Notes: generated by a model from the letters alone, not told the origin. A DNA stretch of 8,558 nucleotides from Collinsella aerofaciens (GCA_021639365.1 JAJXHK010000051.1:1-8558), one strand, 5' to 3'; shown: positions 1-6,000, counted from the first letter of the stretch. A program made the numbers and translations.

Positions 1-532
1 TTGTGGCGCCGAGCACGAGTATCGACGAGAGAAGGAAGGGGATGAAGGGAAGGAAGGACGGCGCCTGGGCAATGGCGTAGGGCAGGAAGGAGAGGAACGG
101 CAGGTCGTTTGCGGAGGCCGGGATATCCGCGATGCCGGAGCTGCTCAGAGCGCGGCAATATGCGAGCTCTGCGTCATTGGTCTCCTGGTCCCCCACGATG
201 GACCCGGATTGGAAGCCCTCGTCCATGAGCGCGTAGTAGCTCTCGGCAGAGTCGAGAAAGGCGGCGTCGGTTTGAGCGGCGAGGGCGGCGTTCGCGTATC
301 TTGCAAGCTCAGCGTCATCTTGCTGCTCTGGCGATAGGTCTGTGCCGCTGGCCTGGGGCGCGCGCGTATTGAATGCGTCGACAAAGCCCTGCATGCCCTG
401 CTTCATAAAGAAGGGCCCGTAGATGGGTGAATTGAACGCAATGGGGATGGAGAAGGCTACAGCAAGAACGAGCGTAGAGATCCATACGGCCTTGTCTCTT
501 AGGATTAGTTTGAGAAGAAGTCGACAGTACAT
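1..532 (-). CDS. ABC-transporter permease-like membrane protein, N-terminal part (runs off left edge)
   Basis: An open frame of 177 codons reads from an ATG at 532 down to base 1 without a stop, so the C-terminus lies outside the window. The start is well bounded: an in-frame TGA sits immediately upstream, and AGGTG lies 7 bases before the ATG. Residues about 15-34 form a hydrophobic helix after a basic N-terminus (K8, R12, K14), residues about 35-143 are polar and acidic, probably an extracytoplasmic helical domain, and residues about 158-177 begin a second membrane segment rich in Pro, Phe and Leu. The same plan (helix, long external domain, Pro/Phe/Leu-rich helix) is seen in the C-terminal half of the permease encoded at 1429-3651, which suggests a paralogue serving the same transporter. 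It follows the ATPase gene on the same strand after 150 bp. The family assignment is inference from topology and context; no signature motif is visible in this fragment. Confidence 0.8.
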   Translation of the reverse strand, partial: MYCRLLLKLILRDKAVWISTLVLAVAFSIPIAFNSPIYGPFFMKQGMQGFVDAFNTRAPQASGTDLSPEQQDDAELARYANAALAAQTDAAFLDSAESYYALMDEGFQSGSIVGDQETNDAELAYCRALSSSGIADIPASANDLPFLSFLPYAIAQAPSFLPFIPFLLSSILVLGAT

Positions 533-629
533 TCAGAAGCACCTACGTTCCTCAAAGAATTGTTAGATTAAAAGTAACAGACCGGATGAAGATGCGTAAG
601 ATGGGGGCGAGGCGAATGGCTGAGCGGTA

Positions 630-657
630 TCGATATGCGGGTTTAACGGCATATCGA
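630..657. repeat. Perfect 9-bp inverted repeat in the ATPase-permease spacer
   Basis: TCGATATGC (630-638) and GCATATCGA (649-657) are perfect inverse complements around a 10-base loop. The repeat lies in the 150-bp spacer (533-682), just past the stop of the ATPase gene and about 100 bp before the downstream permease start. No T-run follows on either strand, so it is not a standard terminator. It could be an mRNA processing or stabilising hairpin, or an operator for an internal promoter. Further along the spacer, nearer the permease start, 561-579 holds a second loose repeat, TGTTA and TAACA separated by 9 bases. Confidence 0.55.
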
Positions 658-682
658 CCACATAGATTATTAACTTGCATTT

Positions 683-1423
683 CTACCCGCCCTCTCCGTA
701 GAGCCGCCGATACGCGCTTAGCGCACCCTCGGCGCGTCCGACAGGCCTTGCGAAATGGGATCCGGGAGACTTCGGCGCAGCATCATCTTGCGGAATGCTT
801 CTAATGAGCCTCCCATCCTTCAAAAACAGAATCTCATCGCACAGTCTATCGACCGAATCCAAGATGTGGGATGACATGATGATGCACGTACCAGAATCGG
901 CCAGCTTCCTGAGAATCCCGGAATGCAAGTCCACCCTGCTGGGATCGAGCGCGTTCATGGGTTCATCCAACAGGAGGTACCGCGCACCCGTCGCATACGC
1001 AATCGCCAAGGTAAGCTGCTGCTTCATACCCTGGCTCAGAGCGCGGATCCTCATCTTCGCGAACTCGCCTATCTGCGTTTGCTCCACTACCTCCTCGATA
1101 TCACGAGCATGCGGCCACATATCGCAAACCATCTTGAGGTGATCTTCCGCACGCAATCCGGGATACAGCAGCGTTCCCTCACCAGGTGCATAGAAGATCA
1201 TAGAACGGACCTCTCTCGCACCCGCACCCTGTACCTCATCCAGAACGATGTCCCCGTCCACGCGAGGACCCGGCAAACCTGCCATCGCCCGCAGCAACGT
1301 CGTCTTTCCATGCCCGTTTGGAGCGACGAGACCGTAGACCGTACCCGGGGCAAACTCGGCGTCCGCCGAATCTACGAGCACCTTCTTTCCATAAGAAATC
1401 GTCAGCGTTTGAAGGCGAATCAT
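683..1423 (-). CDS. ABC transporter ATP-binding protein with atypical Q-loop
   Basis: Energises the transporter formed by the adjacent permease(s) by ATP hydrolysis at the cytoplasmic face. From the chosen start (246 aa) the motifs in order are Walker A APNGHGKTT (residues 34-42), signature LSQGM (129-133), Walker B YLLLDEP (149-155), D-loop ALDP (158-161) and H-loop SSH (184-186). All are intact, so it should be active. The Q-loop is unusual: the segment YAPGEG (78-83) has Gly-Glu where a Gln is expected, as in the E-loop described for lantibiotic-immunity ATPases (LanF type). Two starts are possible: an ATG at 1432 overlapping the upstream permease stop by ATGA, or the ATG at 1423. I chose 1423 because AAAGGGG lies 9 bases before it but directly abuts the first ATG, and because MIRL fits the usual N-terminus. 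Either way the gene is translationally coupled to the permease. The substrate cannot be read from the ATPase alone. Confidence 0.93.
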   Translation of the reverse strand: MIRLQTLTISYGKKVLVDSADAEFAPGTVYGLVAPNGHGKTTLLRAMAGLPGPRVDGDIVLDEVQGAGAREVRSMIFYAPGEGTLLYPGLRAEDHLKMVCDMWPHARDIEEVVEQTQIGEFAKMRIRALSQGMKQQLTLAIAYATGARYLLLDEPMNALDPSRVDLHSGILRKLADSGTCIIMSSHILDSVDRLCDEILFLKDGRLIRSIPQDDAAPKSPGSHFARPVGRAEGALSAYRRLYGEGG

Positions 1424-1428
1424 CGAGA

Positions 1429-3651
1429 TCATCCCCTTTCGATCTTCGGAACACCCAGGCGCACCAACAACGGAGATACGGCGCCCAAGACCACCAGCAG
1501 AGCGCCCGATGCGCCGACGACCTCTCCAAAAGGCATCGCGTTCGTCCCTCGCCCAAGGAACCCAATCGTCCCCACCTGGGAAGCGGGATCAAACGAGGCG
1601 AATGGAGCCAGCAGCGCGGCGCCCATGCCCGCGCTTTCAACATGAGCGCTCAACGAACCCAACACCAAGAGAACCGCGCAAACCACTCCGGTGACAACGG
1701 GGCTGCGGCTAATCGCTGCTGTCAACGCAGCGACGACGGAAATCACGCCGTATGCCATGACCAGCAACGGAACGCTACGCAACACCGCCTCCCCCACCAT
1801 GGACGTTGTCGAAGCCCCCGCTCGAATGAGAGCGACGGGATACTCCGATCCACCCGCACCGTTCTTAATCGCGGACACAACTGCAGCGGGAACCATCGAC
1901 ACCAAAAGCAGCGTCAAGCCAAGCAGGAGAGACAACGCAACAGCCGTCAGAAAACGCACATGCGCTGTTGCGGGGACTTGGAAAACCAGAAGGGAACGGC
2001 ACTGCAGGTGGGTGCACGCAAGCGATGTGACAACCACGGGCAACAGCCAAAACAAGGAAGGAAGCGCTGCCTGGAAATACGAAAGGAGGATTAATGGGGG
2101 CATCTTCGTACTTAACTCGTAAACCTTGGGGTCCGGCAAGCTCGCGATCGACTCGAGCAGAAGGGCGCGCGCCTCCACACGAGAAGGAGTCTCCGGCTCG
2201 ATTCCGATCGATTGCAGGAGGGTCGCATCTGCCGCGCCCAGCTCGCCTCGAGCGCGCTCGTACGTCGCAAGGCTTCGAAACCCCTCCGCAGGCGTGGGCG
2301 CGTACACGAAACCCGAAAGAGCATCTCGCATGCCTTCCAGGGCCGCTTTGCCCTCGACGTCCATATTCGCAGCGTCCTGCTCTAGATACCGATCTATTGA
2401 ACGGAGCTCCCCATCCCTATACCGAACAGCGGAAACGTCACCAGCGTCAGGAAACACCTCGACCAGAGCCGGGGCCAGCATCGCCGTCGACATTGCAATC
2501 GCGCATACGGCGAGGGCAGGAGAATGCAGGAGCAGCTTCCCCATCGTTCTTACGTATGCAACGGCGGAGGCACAAGCGCTCGAACGGGCTGTCGTTCTCG
2601 ATGCGGTGAAGGAACCTCTCTCAAGACAAATCGGGGACATCGGGCGCGCGCAGCCGCTCTTTCCAGCAACGCAAAGCAGGCTAATTGCCAGCACCTCGAT
2701 CCCGATTGCGCATACGAGGGTAATCGCGCCACGCTCGAAGCAAAGTCCAGGCAGATTCACTATCTGCGTTGTCGGGTACGGGCTATAGGCGCCGACGGTC
2801 AACTCAGTGTTCGCATACGTAAGGGGATTCAACAGGGCGAACTCACGTAAAGCGATGGATCTTCCGTAATACCCGGGAACCATCGTCGCCCCCATCAGGG
2901 CACATACGAACACGATTCCAAGCGTAGGGTTATTGGCAATCTTCACGGCAAGGTGAACGACGAGCGAGATGAACGCCGCCACCAAGAATTGCAAGATGGC
3001 CGTCTGTGCGAACACCAGCCAAGCCGGTTTGATAACCGGAGTCGCATATTGAACGTAGCCTATCGGATAGAACAGCGAGCCCGGGCCATTCTTCACAAGT
3101 GCGGCGATTATCCCTGGAAGATTGACGGCGAAGACGGCAAGCATCGCAAAAACACTCGCCCATACGCTCGATGCAACAAGCCTGCCCAGCTCACCCATCG
3201 GTGCCTGGATGATGAGCTTTTCGCGTTTGTTAAGACGCGCGGCAAGGAACGAGACGGCAACGGCCGTTGCGGCCCATAGCAAGTACTCCTTCGATCCGTC
3301 ATAAAAGGAGTACGCTCCATCCGACACCTGCAGAAACGGAAGCAGAGGAGAGAGCGGCGCCAAGACAAGACGCCCCGCGGCAAGAGGGTACAGAAGCGCG
3401 GGCATGCTTGATGAAGAGGTATAGACGCCCTCCTCCCCCGCATTCACAAGCGCATCCGCATAGGATGCTGACAATTCCTGCTCAACACGGGTTATTCCCG
3501 ACTCGAGGTATTCAACCCGTCCGTCGATGCCAGCCGCGCTCCTGAAGACGGGCAAAGCACAAAGAACCATCAACGCAACAACGGCAATACAGAGCGACCT
3601 GGAGGAGAGGAGCGACCTAAAGATTGCCTTCGAGATCTTGAGCATATTCAT
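1429..3651 (-). CDS. Fused twin ABC permease, internally duplicated membrane protein
   Basis: Membrane component of the ABC transporter, 740 aa from the chosen start. Hydrophobicity by eye gives about 12 helices in two sets of six (roughly residues 19-38, 121-140, 158-186, 210-236, 243-263, 308-330; then 375-398, 526-548, 563-593, 624-646, 650-670, 712-733), with a long polar external domain after the first helix of each half (about 40-115 and 400-520). The halves share a gap-free motif block: LIIQAP then KNGPGSLFYP (K187) in the first half, LVFQVP then KNGAGGSEYP (K596) in the second, each with Gln and Lys exactly 38 residues apart. This indicates duplication and fusion, so one chain could form the whole transmembrane dimer. 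The frame opens upstream at 3717, but the ATG at 3651 has AAGG 6 bases before it and gives a short basic lead into helix 1; the extra 22 residues look like leader. It overlaps or abuts the ATPase start. Substrate unknown; peptide export or immunity is a guess. Confidence 0.88.
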   Translation of the reverse strand: MNMLKISKAIFRSLLSSRSLCIAVVALMVLCALPVFRSAAGIDGRVEYLESGITRVEQELSASYADALVNAGEEGVYTSSSSMPALLYPLAAGRLVLAPLSPLLPFLQVSDGAYSFYDGSKEYLLWAATAVAVSFLAARLNKREKLIIQAPMGELGRLVASSVWASVFAMLAVFAVNLPGIIAALVKNGPGSLFYPIGYVQYATPVIKPAWLVFAQTAILQFLVAAFISLVVHLAVKIANNPTLGIVFVCALMGATMVPGYYGRSIALREFALLNPLTYANTELTVGAYSPYPTTQIVNLPGLCFERGAITLVCAIGIEVLAISLLCVAGKSGCARPMSPICLERGSFTASRTTARSSACASAVAYVRTMGKLLLHSPALAVCAIAMSTAMLAPALVEVFPDAGDVSAVRYRDGELRSIDRYLEQDAANMDVEGKAALEGMRDALSGFVYAPTPAEGFRSLATYERARGELGAADATLLQSIGIEPETPSRVEARALLLESIASLPDPKVYELSTKMPPLILLSYFQAALPSLFWLLPVVVTSLACTHLQCRSLLVFQVPATAHVRFLTAVALSLLLGLTLLLVSMVPAAVVSAIKNGAGGSEYPVALIRAGASTTSMVGEAVLRSVPLLVMAYGVISVVAALTAAISRSPVVTGVVCAVLLVLGSLSAHVESAGMGAALLAPFASFDPASQVGTIGFLGRGTNAMPFGEVVGASGALLVVLGAVSPLLVRLGVPKIERG

Positions 3652-3681
3652 CGCCAACCTTAACCCCATCCACCTGGAACA

Positions 3682-3710
3682 GCGGGGCTGAACAAAATGC
3701 TCGGCCCCGC
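3682..3710. promoter_or_regulatory. GC-rich hairpin in the leader of the permease-ATPase operon
   Basis: GCGGGGC (3682-3688) and GCCCCGC (3704-3710) are perfect complements, and the stem can extend inward by a weaker pair and two further pairs (GA with TC), leaving a 9-base loop. On the minus strand it would sit about 30 bases ahead of the permease start at 3651, inside the probable 5' untranslated region. It may modulate translation or early elongation. No T-run follows, so a plain terminator is unlikely. Confidence 0.45.
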
Positions 3711-3744
3711 CTCGCATCTAGTGATTGCAGCATGCTGTGATTAC

Positions 3745-3773
3745 TTGCCGGCAAAGTCAATTTAACATAAACT
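3745..3773 (+). promoter_or_regulatory. Predicted promoter of the DUF2975-HTH pair
   Basis: TTGCCG (3745-3750) and TAAACT (3768-3773) are separated by 17 bases; each matches the sigma-70-type consensus at four of six positions. Transcription would begin near 3780 and give a leader of about 37 bases before the start at 3817. The surrounding DNA (about 3755-3803) is the most AT-rich stretch of the window. On the opposite strand TTGACT (3760-3755) is a possible -35 for the divergent ABC operon, but its -10 at correct spacing is poor. Confidence 0.45.
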
Positions 3774-3779
3774 GTTAAA
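3761..3779. promoter_or_regulatory. Perfect inverted repeat, candidate operator
   Basis: TTTAACA (3761-3767) and TGTTAAA (3773-3779) are perfect inverse complements with the 5-base spacer TAAAC. The repeat is centred on the predicted -10 box of the plus-strand promoter and lies in the spacer shared with the divergent ABC operon. A dimeric helix-turn-helix repressor bound here would block transcription. The YozG-like regulator encoded at 4339-4590 is the obvious candidate; this link is inference. Confidence 0.5.
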
Positions 3780-3816
3780 AAGTAACCTGAGTTTTTTAAA
3801 TTCTTCGGAGGTTATT

Positions 3817-4329
3817 ATGAGTTCCGACAATCGCACTCCCCGGCTTCATTCCTTCCGCATCGCATGTGCGATAGCCTCTGCGGCCCTTTGCGTCACCGCC
3901 ATCGCACAAGTGGCGTTCTCCTTAAAGCCAGCAATCGAAGTGCTCGACAACCCTGTAATTGCAGACTCCCCCGCGTATCCAGCCCTTGCGATCTCGACAT
4001 TGGCCCCTGCCGTCATCGGTATCGCCACGACCGTCCTCAGCGCCGTTCTCGTGTGGACGATCAAGAGCGGAGACCCCTTCAAGAAAGGCTCTGCGACATG
4101 CTTGAAGGTGCTCGGCATTCTCTTCGTTGTTCAAGCTGCCACCAGCCTCTACGCCGGCTCACTCGAAATCTCCGTCTTGATGTTTGGCGGCGAGGGGGCC
4201 GTCGGCGCCCAAGAGATCGCTTCATCATTCGACTGGACCTCTCTGGTTCTCGGCATCGTCTTGTTCATGCTCTCCCAGCTCTTCTTGTACGCTCGAGAGC
4301 TGTACCTCGACTCCGACGAGATTGCGTAA
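3817..4329 (+). CDS. DUF2975-like four-helix membrane protein
   Basis: A 170-residue integral membrane protein of unknown function. Predicted helices lie at about residues 14-34, 57-81, 96-117 and 141-160, with the short polar GDPF segment (85-88) after helix 2 and the tail YARELYLDSDEIA after helix 4. Four helices, a GxPF-like loop and an acidic tail after a Leu/Phe-rich last helix are what I know from DUF2975 proteins, which are very often encoded directly before a small YozG-like HTH regulator, exactly as here (9 bp to the next start). The start is well supported by GGAGG at 3807-3811, 5 bases before ATG. The protein may sense membrane state or modulate its partner regulator, but no function has been shown that I can name. 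It is divergent from the ABC operon and shares its regulatory spacer. Confidence 0.85.
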   Translation: MSSDNRTPRLHSFRIACAIASAALCVTAIAQVAFSLKPAIEVLDNPVIADSPAYPALAISTLAPAVIGIATTVLSAVLVWTIKSGDPFKKGSATCLKVLGILFVVQAATSLYAGSLEISVLMFGGEGAVGAQEIASSFDWTSLVLGIVLFMLSQLFLYARELYLDSDEIA

Positions 4330-4338
4330 GGACACGTC

Positions 4339-4590
4339 ATGCCCGTAATTGTTCGCCTCGACAAGATCATGGCCGAGCGAAAGATTTCCTCGAACGAACT
4401 TGCCGAAAGGATTGGAACCACGCCCGTGAACCTGTCCCGTATTAAAAAGGGGCATATTCGCGGCATTCGCTTCAACACGCTCGAGCAGCTATGCCTCGCC
4501 CTTCGTTGCCAACCCGGAGACCTTCTCGAAGTCATGAGCGAAGAGGATGCCCGAAAGGAGTTCGGACTCGATTGGTCCGCCGAGGATTAG
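4339..4590 (+). CDS. YozG-like Cro/C1-type HTH transcriptional regulator
   Basis: Small DNA-binding regulator of 83 aa. Residues 1-66 form a Cro/C1-type domain: MPVIVRLDKIMAERKIS leads into helix 2 (about 19-26, NELAERIG) and recognition helix 3 (about 28-37, TPVNLSRIKKG), followed by the family block IRFNTLEQLCLAL and CQPGDLLE (58-65). This pattern is typical of the YozG subgroup paired with DUF2975 proteins. AAGGA overlaps the upstream stop codon, 6 bases before the ATG, so translation is probably coupled. The tail (66-83, ending DWSAED) is longer than the core domain needs. The stop codon TAG is followed without a frame change by integrase-coding sequence, so the tail may have been affected by the recombination that made this junction. 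It probably controls its own operon and perhaps the divergent ABC operon through the inverted repeat at 3761-3779. Confidence 0.9.
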   Translation: MPVIVRLDKIMAERKISSNELAERIGTTPVNLSRIKKGHIRGIRFNTLEQLCLALRCQPGDLLEVMSEEDARKEFGLDWSAED

Positions 4591-5316
4591 AGGGCGGTCG
4601 TACTCGCCCTGCACACGGGGATGCGAATCGGCGAGATCTGCGGCCTTCGGTGGTGCGATGTGGATTTCGAGACGGGCCTGATCTCGATCAGGCACTCGGT
4701 GGCATACGCGAAAGGGATGGGCTCGTTCATCAAGGACACCAAGACCCATGACGCCAGGGGTATCCCCATCGACCCGGTCGGCCTACTCCCCTTCCTGAAG
4801 GAGACCCACGAGATCGACTGCGGAAAGCTGCGCTTGCGCGGCCTTACCGGGGCGGTCGAGATCGGGGACTGCTACATCCTGTCGGAGCCGGGCGCGACCT
4901 TCGCGACGACAAGCTATATCCGCAGGGCGTTCAAGACGTTCTCGGAGACCAACGGCCTCATGGGCACCAACGACGAGCTGATCACGTTCCACGGCCTTCG
5001 CCACACGTTCGCAACGCAGTGGATCCGCCAAGGCGGCGATATCAAGGCGCTCCAATCGATCCTCGGCCACAAGGACGCCATGGCGACGCTCAACGTCTAC
5101 GCCGACATCGAGCCCATCTCCAAAATCCATAACATGCTGCGCGCCACGCCGTGCCTTTGGCGCGGGCACCTCGGGCCGAGGGTCGATCCGGGTCCCATGT
5201 TCCAACAGAGGATCCAGGAGTCCATCGAGACGCTCCAGGCGTTCGGCTACGGCATCACCGAGCCGGACGACCGAAATATCGCCATACGCGACGTGAAGAC
5301 GAACAGTTGGCTCTAG
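4591..5316 (+). pseudogene. Tyrosine recombinase (phage-type integrase) remnant, N-terminus missing
   Basis: Catalytic domain of a site-specific tyrosine recombinase. The frame opens right after the HTH gene's TAG with RAVVLALHTGMRIGEI, which carries the first catalytic Arg (codon at 4624). Counting from the internal ATG at 4621, it continues with the beta-hairpin Lys in TKTHDARGIPI (K41), the HxxR box HGLRHTFAT (H124, R127), LGHK (H150) and the nucleophile region NVYADI (Y160). The catalytic set is therefore complete, but the N-terminal arm-binding and core-binding domains, normally about 150-200 residues, are absent. The ATG at 4621 has no ribosome binding site and would begin at the catalytic Arg itself, so a functional protein is unlikely. 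After the Tyr the tail (about 165-231) contains a plausible helical stretch (FQQRIQESIETLQAFGY) and ends at TAG 5314-5316; the same frame stays open to 5478, so this stop could be secondary. A relic of an integrated element. Confidence 0.85.
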
Positions 5317-5372
5317 CTCACCGAGTACGCGGCAGTGCTGGGCCCATCCCAACTGAGGTCACGGTGGTCCGA

Positions 5373-5416
5373 TAGGGGCGCCGCCCGCGGCATGCGCCGC
5401 GGAGCGGTATCCCCTA
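5373..5416. repeat. Nested GC-rich hairpin downstream of the integrase relic
   Basis: An inner perfect stem CCGCGGC (5385-5391) with GCCGCGG (5396-5402) around the 4-base loop ATGC is enclosed by an outer stem TAGGGG (5373-5378) with CCCCTA (5411-5416), with unpaired bases between. No T-run follows on the plus strand. It could stop or slow transcription leaving the integrase relic, or be a structural remnant of the element's end. Function not determinable here. Confidence 0.45.
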
Positions 5417-5642
5417 CCGAAGGGCGGGGATGCCCTCCGCTTCCAGTTCGGAATCAGCCGTCGGAGGCGTTCGGCTGACTGCGGGAACGGCCTGTCCGCT
5501 CAATGTGTTCGGCTGAGATCGGAAATCAACCCAACACGAGCCGGACACGCGCCAGACGGCTCTTCCCCGTGCGGCCTTCCCCCTTACGCTCATGTTGCAG
5601 GCATGTAACGCCGCAGCGAGCGCGCCTTTTTTGCGCCAGACA

Positions 5643-5665
5643 GGTACAATGATGAACACTGTACC
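5643..5665 (+). promoter_or_regulatory. Probable promoter with overlapping inverted repeat before the ACT gene
   Basis: TACAAT (5645-5650) is a good -10 box, five of six to consensus; a T-run and TTGCGC lie upstream (5627-5636), but no -35 hexamer sits at standard spacing. GGTACA (5643-5648) and TGTACC (5660-5665) form a perfect 6-bp inverted repeat with 11 bases between, and its left arm overlaps the -10, so a repressor site is conceivable. The leader to the start at 5713 would be about 55 bases. Confidence 0.45.
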
Positions 5666-5712
5666 GTAGCGGAGCGCCCCGCGCGCGCCGCAATCACGCG
5701 AAAGGGTTTCCC

Positions 5713-6000
5713 ATGGCCGAGATCTCGTCCTCCCGTATCGTCATCACCGTCCTTGGCAAGAACCGCCCCGGCATCGTCGCCGGCGTCACCCGTGTCCTAG
5801 GCGAGGCCAACGTCGACATCCGCGACATCACGCAGTCCATTATCGAGGACATCTTCACCATGACCATGCTGGCCGATACCGCCGAGTCCAAGCTCGACTT
5901 CGCCGAGCTGCAGAAGGCGCTGGCCGAGGCCGGCGAGCTTTCGGGCGTCAACGTGTCCATCCAGCGCGAGGACGTCTTTAACTTTATGTACCGCCTGTAG
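5713..6000 (+). CDS. ACT-domain protein, UPF0237 type
   Basis: A single ACT domain of 95 aa, close to the family's usual length of about 90. Residues 8-18 (RIVITVLGKNR) form strand 1 and the ligand-loop entry, PGIVAGVTRVLGEANVDI (19-36) the first helix and second strand with the typical Gly-containing turn, ITQSIIEDIFTMTMLAD (39-55) the third strand, and DFAELQKALAEAG (62-74) the second helix; it ends NVSIQREDVFNFMYRL, matching the conserved C-terminus of UPF0237 (usually IxxQHEDIFxxMHRI). ACT domains bind amino acids or other small ligands and regulate enzymes; for this family the ligand is not established. AAAGGG lies 6 bases before the ATG. In many bacteria a UPF0210/DUF711 gene follows; here citrate synthase follows after 77 bp on the same strand, so the pair may be co-transcribed. 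Confidence 0.92.
   Translation: MAEISSSRIVITVLGKNRPGIVAGVTRVLGEANVDIRDITQSIIEDIFTMTMLADTAESKLDFAELQKALAEAGELSGVNVSIQREDVFNFMYRL

Larger units (their letters stand above)
5317..5712. other. Gene-free spacer between integrase relic and ACT-domain gene
   Basis: I see no supportable gene in these 396 bases. The left part continues the integrase frame without a stop to 5478, possibly decayed coding sequence. It holds a nested GC-rich hairpin (5373-5416), a 10-bp direct repeat GTTCGGCTGA (5469-5478 and 5507-5516) whose CGGCTGA also pairs with TCAGCCG (5454-5460), and at the right end the probable promoter of the ACT gene. A 25-codon frame at 5592-5669 lacks a ribosome binding site and overlaps the promoter. 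Confidence 0.6.

Noticed and set aside
923..2122. Long plus-strand open frames (923-1645, 1318-2094, 1691-2122) opposite the ABC genes
   Set aside because: They are antisense to clear ABC transporter genes, have compositions rich in Arg, Gln and His typical of shadow frames, and lack convincing ribosome binding sites or recognisable domains.
2094..3545. Plus-strand open frames opposite the fused permease (2094-2609, 2126-2788, 2524-2850, 2953-3279, 3267-3545)
   Set aside because: They mirror the permease on the other strand; translations are low-complexity with no membrane segments or motifs.
3652..3717. Extension of the permease to an ATG at 3717
   Set aside because: The added residues carry no hydrophobic or conserved pattern, the region contains a leader hairpin, and the ATG at 3651 has a properly spaced AAGG.
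4621..5316. Integrase as an intact gene starting at 4621
   Set aside because: The start coincides with the catalytic Arg motif, has no ribosome binding site, and the whole N-terminal DNA-binding part is missing.
4783..5352. 189-residue minus-strand frame opposite the integrase relic
   Set aside because: Shadow of the plus-strand integrase, whose catalytic motifs are unambiguous.
5414..5659. 81-residue minus-strand frame in the spacer
   Set aside because: No ribosome binding site or domain; it overlaps the promoter and repeats of the ACT gene.
5592..5669. 25-codon plus-strand frame before the ACT gene
   Set aside because: No Shine-Dalgarno sequence, and it spans the -10 box, so it would not be fully transcribed from that promoter.
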